NCBI RefSeq assembly: GCF_000775915.1
Contig: NZ_BBLT01000014.1
Coordinates: 35,916-99,915, forward strand
Length of the DNA stretch: 64,000 bases
From: Sporocytophaga myxococcoides
GTDB lineage: Bacteria > Bacteroidota > Bacteroidia > Cytophagales > Cytophagaceae
Reading direction: 5' to 3'
The translations under genes and the position numbers were made by a program. Shown piece by piece: positions 62,565 to 64,000 of this stretch. Within the stretch, counting starts at the first letter, position 1. Every line of letters begins with the position of its first letter. A model generated the notes under the pieces. That model was not told the origin of the DNA. It did not search any database and saw only the letters and a list, made by a program, of their open reading frames with translations.

Positions 62565-63836
62565 ATGTTGATAAGAACTCAGGAACCTGATTTAAACCAA
62601 TTAGCATTTCATAAAATTTTATTACCTAAGCAAAACACCCTTAATAATAGTATTCCATTTTATCAATTAATTTCAGGAGCTCAGGACGTTCTTAGACTAG
62701 AAATAATATTTAAAGCAGGAAGCCTTTACGAAGCGAAAGAAAGTGTGGCCCACTTTACAGCAAAAATGCTGTCGGAAGGAACTAAAGATTTTTCCGCAAA
62801 AGAGATCCAAGAAAAAATTGCATTCTATGGAGCATTCATGGAATTAAACAGTGGATTTGACAGATCTGCTCTTACGGTATATTGTTTGGCCCGCCATCTC
62901 GATAAATTATTACCTATTATATCTCAAATAATTATTGAGCCTACATTCCCTGAACAAGAACTGGAGACTTTAAAACTTATTAGCACCCAATCGCTCCGTG
63001 TAAATCAGGAAAAGACAGCATTCTTAGCTTCAGCAAGATTCCGGAAACTATTATTCGGGCAACATCCATATGGAAGTTGCATGAGCGAAGCTGGCATCAA
63101 TGCTATATCCAGAGACGACCTAATTCAATTCCATAATAAATATTATTCATTAGGAAATGCTACAATCCTTATCACAGGAGGAGGTAATACAAATTACTTC
63201 AACCTAATTAACGAGCATTTTGGAAAACATCAATTAAATATTAAAAATCAAATATTCGATTCTATCGCCAGCTGGGGAAATCCAAATACCGAAATCATTG
63301 TGAAAGAAAGTTCAATTCAATCTTCAATAAGGTTAGGTTGCCAACTTTTTACAATCAAACATGAGGATTATTTTAAAACATCTGTTCTAATTGAAATATT
63401 AGGAGGATACTTCGGCTCTCGTCTTATGAAAAATATACGAGAAGACAAAGGTTATACTTACGGGATACACGCCAACTTTGCAGTAATGAAAAATAATGGA
63501 TATTTGGTTATCGGTACTGATGTAAATAAAGAAAATACTAAAGCAACTCTGGAAGAAATTTACAAAGAGATTAATTTACTCAAATTAGATAAAGTTAATT
63601 TAGAGGAATTGAACCTTGTTAAAAATTATCTAAAAGGAAGCTTTATTAATTCAATAAATACTACTTACTCACAGGTAGACAAATTTAAAACTTTATTATT
63701 TAATAATTTACCTGTGAATTTTTATGAGACATACTTTAACACCCTCACAAATATTACTGCTGAAGAAATACAAGCTACAGCCTTGAAATACTTCCAAATT
63801 GAAAATTTCTATGAAGTAGTAGTTGGAAATAAATAG
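62565..63836 (+). CDS. M16-family protein lacking the zinc motif
   Basis: 423 aa, one pitrilysin/insulinase unit pair. The HxxEH zinc motif is degenerate: H63-F-T-A66-K67 in ESVAHFTAKMLSEGT. The substrate-side Arg/Tyr pair is kept (R292 and Y297 in NIREDKGYTYGI). This is the pattern of the non-catalytic subunit of M16 heterodimers, which needs an active partner with HxxEH; none lies upstream, so it may be just beyond the window. It has no obvious signal peptide. It starts 6 bases after porV. Confidence 0.88.
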   Translation: MLIRTQEPDLNQLAFHKILLPKQNTLNNSIPFYQLISGAQDVLRLEIIFKAGSLYEAKESVAHFTAKMLSEGTKDFSAKEIQEKIAFYGAFMELNSGFDRSALTVYCLARHLDKLLPIISQIIIEPTFPEQELETLKLISTQSLRVNQEKTAFLASARFRKLLFGQHPYGSCMSEAGINAISRDDLIQFHNKYYSLGNATILITGGGNTNYFNLINEHFGKHQLNIKNQIFDSIASWGNPNTEIIVKESSIQSSIRLGCQLFTIKHEDYFKTSVLIEILGGYFGSRLMKNIREDKGYTYGIHANFAVMKNNGYLVIGTDVNKENTKATLEEIYKEINLLKLDKVNLEELNLVKNYLKGSFINSINTTYSQVDKFKTLLFNNLPVNFYETYFNTLTNITAEEIQATALKYFQIENFYEVVVGNK

Positions 63837-63960
63837 TCTTACGAAAGACAAAAAACTTCAAACAAAAATTATCTCTTTACTAAGGTTCTTTAGAAAAAAT
63901 TTATCCAGCCTGGATTTCAAAACATAATATTTACCATACTGCGGATAGGAATAACCGTAT

Positions 63961-63990
63961 TTAATTTAATTTAATCTAATTTAATATAAT
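63961..63990. repeat. AT-only pentamer repeat
   Basis: Six consecutive 5-base units: TTAAT three times, CTAAT, TTAAT and ATAAT. It lies in the gap after the M16 gene, near the window end. The remaining bases from 63837 show no gene. Confidence 0.6.
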
Positions 63991-64000
63991 CAAAACAAAT

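Noticed and set aside
63961..63990. CRISPR-like or functional tandem repeat
   Set aside because: Units are only five AT bases long with no spacers; simple-sequence slippage explains it.
1..64000. tRNA, rRNA, CRISPR, insertion sequence or prophage genes
   Set aside because: No cloverleaf-type sequence, direct-repeat array, transposase or phage gene was seen in any gap; the gaps are short and mostly explained by promoters and terminators.

Overview
The window is about 64 kb of AT-rich chromosomal DNA from a member of the Bacteroidota, most probably a Cytophagales-like gliding or cell-surface-rich bacterium. The phylum call rests on several things seen here: type IX secretion system (T9SS) genes (porZ, two porU genes, porV), DUF6089 outer-membrane proteins, a BamA/Skp/Skp operon linked to nadK and uppS, promoters of the TTTG / TAnnTTTG type, scarce Shine-Dalgarno motifs, and signal peptides that are all followed by glutamine. 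The order-level guess is inference. No tRNA, rRNA, CRISPR array, transposase or phage gene was seen, so this is largely core chromosome.

Layout. 1-6768 (+): the 3' part of purH, then the cell-shape operon mreB-mreC-mreD-mrdA-rodA. 6765-13153: an unknown 350-aa protein (-), porZ-recO (+), a lipoprotein (-) and a chromate-type transporter (+). 13136-19848 (-): a nucleotide-sugar supply operon (ugd, UDP-xylose synthase-like, tviB-like, rfbB, tviC-like, rfbA) with no glycosyltransferase. 20038-22713 (+): acyl-CoA dehydrogenase, rpsU, xerC-like recombinase, hpf. 22800-27606 (-): rimP-nusA-infB. 27753-31341 (+): an EEP-family membrane protein, cysS and a glutaminyl-cyclase-like lipoprotein. 31329-42623 (-): LD-carboxypeptidase, then two Skp-like chaperones, bamA, uppS, two DUF6089 proteins, nadK, a CBS protein, an alpha/beta hydrolase, pabA, a CvpA-like protein and a YqeY-like protein. 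42701-46531: pdxJ, an alpha/beta hydrolase, DUF2905, an RsmI-like methyltransferase and metK. 46619-51470 (-): HU, a large propeller/barrel outer-membrane protein and an FAD oxidoreductase. 51752-63836 (+): porU copy 1, MBL hydrolase, pssA, porU copy 2, porV, and a zinc-site-less M16 protein.

How the genes fit together. The dominant theme is building and decorating the envelope: shape and wall synthesis (mre/mrd/rodA, uppS, LD-carboxypeptidase), outer-membrane assembly (bamA and Skp-like chaperones), phospholipid head groups (pssA), sugar precursors, and the surface-attachment end of the T9SS (PorZ, PorU, PorV). The glutaminyl-cyclase-like enzyme fits the exported proteins, because all ten predicted signal-peptidase-I products in the window would begin with Gln.

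The most notable items are: two full-length porU sortase genes flanking an MBL-pssA pair, both with the catalytic His and Cys; a strong terminator whose T-tract ends four bases before the second porU start; a group of DnaA-box-like sequences in the 363-bp gap upstream of the HU gene; and several hairpins or palindromes placed against start codons or promoters. I did not find a clearly new multi-gene system. The duplicated sortase locus is the best candidate for unexplored biology.
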